Shown in pieces: positions 40,677 through 41,991 of a DNA stretch of 41,991 bases. The DNA comes from an uncultured beta proteobacterium. GTDB lineage: Bacteria; Pseudomonadota; Gammaproteobacteria; Burkholderiales; Burkholderiaceae_C. The position numbers and the translations under genes are program-made. Numbering within the stretch: the stretch's first letter is position 1; the number at the start of each line of letters is the position of its first letter. The stretch covers positions 1-41,991 of the forward strand of contig CAJCCO010000065.1 in NCBI GenBank assembly GCA_903960915.1, given 5' to 3'. Under the pieces are notes generated by a model that worked only from the letters and a program-made list of their open reading frames with translations, was not told where the DNA came from and made no database searches.

Positions 40677-41420
40677 ATGCAATCAAAGGATCAGATTAAT
40701 GCGGCGGTGCAGCAAGTAACCGAATTGCGCCGTGTGGCCCGCAGCAACCCAGCCCTGTTAAAAGCATTGAGCGAGGTCAAACAACTGCAGTCGCGACGCT
40801 TTGCAGGAACCTACTCGGATTTACTGGGCCAAGAGCCTTATCAGTCGGCAGCGCACTTTTTTTTGGCGGAGTTGTATGGCGATAAGGACTATTCGCAGCG
40901 AGATGAGCAATTTTCCAGAATTACTGCAGGTATTGAGTATTTCTTTTCCGCGCCCTTGATGACCGCTGCCGTGTCGTTGGCCGAATTGCACAGTTTGACA
41001 GAATCGTTAGATATGGCGATGGCGCGGCAGTGGTTGGAAGAACCCAACACGGACGAGGCAGCACGTTATGTGAGGGCCTGGCGAAGGGTGAATCGCCGTC
41101 CTGATCGGCTGCATCAATTGAACCAGGTTATACAACTTGGGCGGGTTCTGGAGCGCATAACCAGAACGCCAGGTTTAAAACCTGTGCTGCGCATGATGCG
41201 AGGACCCGCATTGCTTGCTGGCTTGAACGATTTGCAGCGATTTCTGGAATTGGGGTTTACTGCATTCCATGCCATGGCGCAAAGTCCAGAAGGTGCAGCG
41301 TTTTTTCTGAACGCTATTGAGTCTCGTGAAACCAGCATGATGACTATGCTGTTTGAGACTGACCCGCCGAGCTGTGAGCTGCAAATACGGCAAGCACTGG
41401 CGCGGGGTGGCAAACTCTGA
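40677..41420 (+). CDS. FFLEELY-motif protein
   Basis: Protein of about 247 residues with no signal peptide or membrane segment, mostly helical. The stretch SAAHFFLAELYGDKDYSQRD carries the FFLEELY family motif in the variant FFLAELYG, followed by a conserved basic and acidic pattern. The function is unknown. The start ATG at 40677 (MQSKDQINAAVQQ) is likely; an ATG at 40644 would add 11 residues. It is convergent with the end of the rRNA operon and divergent from the Lrp gene. GC content looks lower than in its neighbours. Confidence 0.75.
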   Translation: MQSKDQINAAVQQVTELRRVARSNPALLKALSEVKQLQSRRFAGTYSDLLGQEPYQSAAHFFLAELYGDKDYSQRDEQFSRITAGIEYFFSAPLMTAAVSLAELHSLTESLDMAMARQWLEEPNTDEAARYVRAWRRVNRRPDRLHQLNQVIQLGRVLERITRTPGLKPVLRMMRGPALLAGLNDLQRFLELGFTAFHAMAQSPEGAAFFLNAIESRETSMMTMLFETDPPSCELQIRQALARGGKL

Positions 41421-41487
41421 ATGGCAATCACTGAAATAACTTGCCCGATCCTCACTCGCCATCGATTGTGAGAACGATTAGGCAAAA

Positions 41488-41516
41488 AAAACGCCCAGTC
41501 AAGGACTGGGCGTTTT
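41488..41516 (-). terminator. rRNA operon terminator
   Basis: Perfect 13-bp stem AAAACGCCCAGTC / GACTGGGCGTTTT with loop AAG, followed on the minus strand by a run of T. It lies 11 bases after the 5S rRNA end and is its terminator. The plus side ends in TTTTCC, so it may also stop transcripts from the convergent FFLEELY gene. Confidence 0.9.
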
Positions 41517-41527
41517 CCGGTTTAATA

Positions 41528-41642
41528 GCCTGACGATGACCTACTTTCACACGGGAATCCGCACTATCATCGGCGCAGAGGCGTTTCACTTTCCTGTTCG
41601 GGATGGGAAGGAGTGGTACCACCTCGCTATGGTCGTCAGGCA
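41528..41642 (-). rRNA. rrf: 5S ribosomal RNA
   Basis: About 115 bases, beginning on the minus strand TGCCTGACGACCATAGCGAG and ending with a GTCATCGTCAGGC tail that pairs with the start. The conserved loop CCATCCCGAACAGG is intact. The 5' and 3' ends are estimated to a few bases. It follows the 23S rRNA after a 147-base spacer. Confidence 0.96.
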
Positions 41643-41789
41643 TAACTTTTTGTCATCTTGACCAAGTCAAGACAACCAATTTATAGAGCTAATCAGCTTT
41701 TCGATTTAACGACCTTGCTTTCACAAGGAATTTTGAATGCGTCAACTTGGCATAACTTCCCTGATTCACTCTTCATGAATCAAAGTTAT
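41643..41789 (-). other. 23S-5S spacer
   Basis: About 147 bases without a tRNA. It has short stems such as CTTGAC-CAA-GTCAAG (41657-41671) and TGATTCA...TGAATCA (41762-41782), which may be processing sites for RNase III. AT-rich compared with the rRNA. Confidence 0.7.
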
Positions 41790-41991
41790 AGGGTCAAGCC
41801 GCACGAGCAATTAGTATCAGTTAGATTAACGCATTACTGCGCTTCCACACCTGACCTATCAACGTCCTGGTATTGAACGACTCTTTAGGGGGCTCAAGGC
41901 CCCGGCAGATCTCATCTTGAAACGAGTTTCCCGCTTAGATGCTTTCAGCGGTTATCTCTTCCACACTTAGCTACTCGGCAATGCCACTGGC
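41790..41991 (-). rRNA. rrl: 23S ribosomal RNA, 3' end (partial)
   Basis: The last about 200 bases of 23S rRNA, reading on the minus strand from the window edge through GCTGAAAGCATCTAAGCGGG and GGACGTTGATAGGTCAGG to ACTAATTGCTCGTGCGGC. The rest, and any 16S and tRNA genes, lie outside the window. The 3' end is estimated from the closing helix. Confidence 0.95.

Noticed and set aside
1..41991. CRISPR arrays, insertion sequences, prophage and tRNA genes
   Set aside because: I saw no regularly spaced repeats, transposase or integrase motifs, phage structural genes, or cloverleaf-like sequences in the window.

Overview
The window looks like a chromosomal segment of a GC-rich betaproteobacterium, most likely Comamonadaceae (Rhodoferax/Polaromonas-like). 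This rests on the leucine-degradation genes under a MerR-type LiuR, the Bug-type solute receptor, the corC-lnt and glyQ-glyS-gmhB-plsC order, and the sequence of the 5S and 23S rRNA ends. The genus is inference. Coding density is very high: no stretch over 300 bases lacks a gene, and I see no insertion sequence, prophage, CRISPR array or tRNA.

Layout. 1-4683: a sodium:solute symporter (cut by the window edge) with its DUF485 partner, a TPR protein and a small membrane protein on the minus strand. Divergent from them is a cyclic-nucleotide/CBS/nucleotidyltransferase protein overlapping a DEDDh exonuclease. 4721-12498 (minus): the carboxylation and cleavage half of leucine degradation (mccB, mccA, mvaB). 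It is interrupted between mccB and mccA by a vapBC toxin-antitoxin pair and a DinB-fold gene, and it also carries ghrA, a DUF1289 gene and a DsbA-fold isomerase. An AraC-type regulator diverges at 12600. 13680-19803: an unassigned catabolic module (quinone oxidoreductase, TauD-type dioxygenase, BKACE-type beta-keto acid cleavage enzyme), two related AraC regulators whose genes overlap tail to tail, and a Bug-type periplasmic receptor. 19884-27357 (minus): liuR, a thioesterase, isovaleryl-CoA dehydrogenase, carbonic anhydrase, thiolase, a second acyl-CoA dehydrogenase, a beta-lactamase-fold hydrolase, rhodanese and a HAD phosphatase. A perfect 22-bp palindrome at 27422-27443 separates liuR from a divergent beta-lactamase-fold hydrolase.

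28570-33953 (minus): glyQ, glyS, gmhB, plsC and a YgjP-type metallopeptidase. 34075-36694 (plus): a BASS-family transporter and an N-acyl-D-amino-acid deacylase, sitting between glyQ and lnt. 36691-40507 (minus): lnt, corC, a GNAT acetyltransferase and an Lrp/AsnC regulator. 40677-41420 (plus): a FFLEELY-motif protein. 41488-41991 (minus): the end of an rRNA operon (23S 3' end, spacer, 5S, terminator).

How the parts fit. Isovaleryl-CoA dehydrogenase makes 3-methylcrotonyl-CoA, MccAB carboxylates it with bicarbonate (which the embedded carbonic anhydrase could supply), and MvaB cleaves HMG-CoA to acetyl-CoA and acetoacetate. The methylglutaconyl-CoA hydratase (LiuC) is not in the window; in the Pseudomonas liuRABCDE order it lies between liuB and liuD, which is where the vapBC-dinB block sits here. 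The points I consider most worth a look are that interruption, the unassigned TauD-BKACE module with its AraC control, and the two candidate operators (LiuR-type palindrome; 21-bp-spaced direct repeats before the Bug gene).
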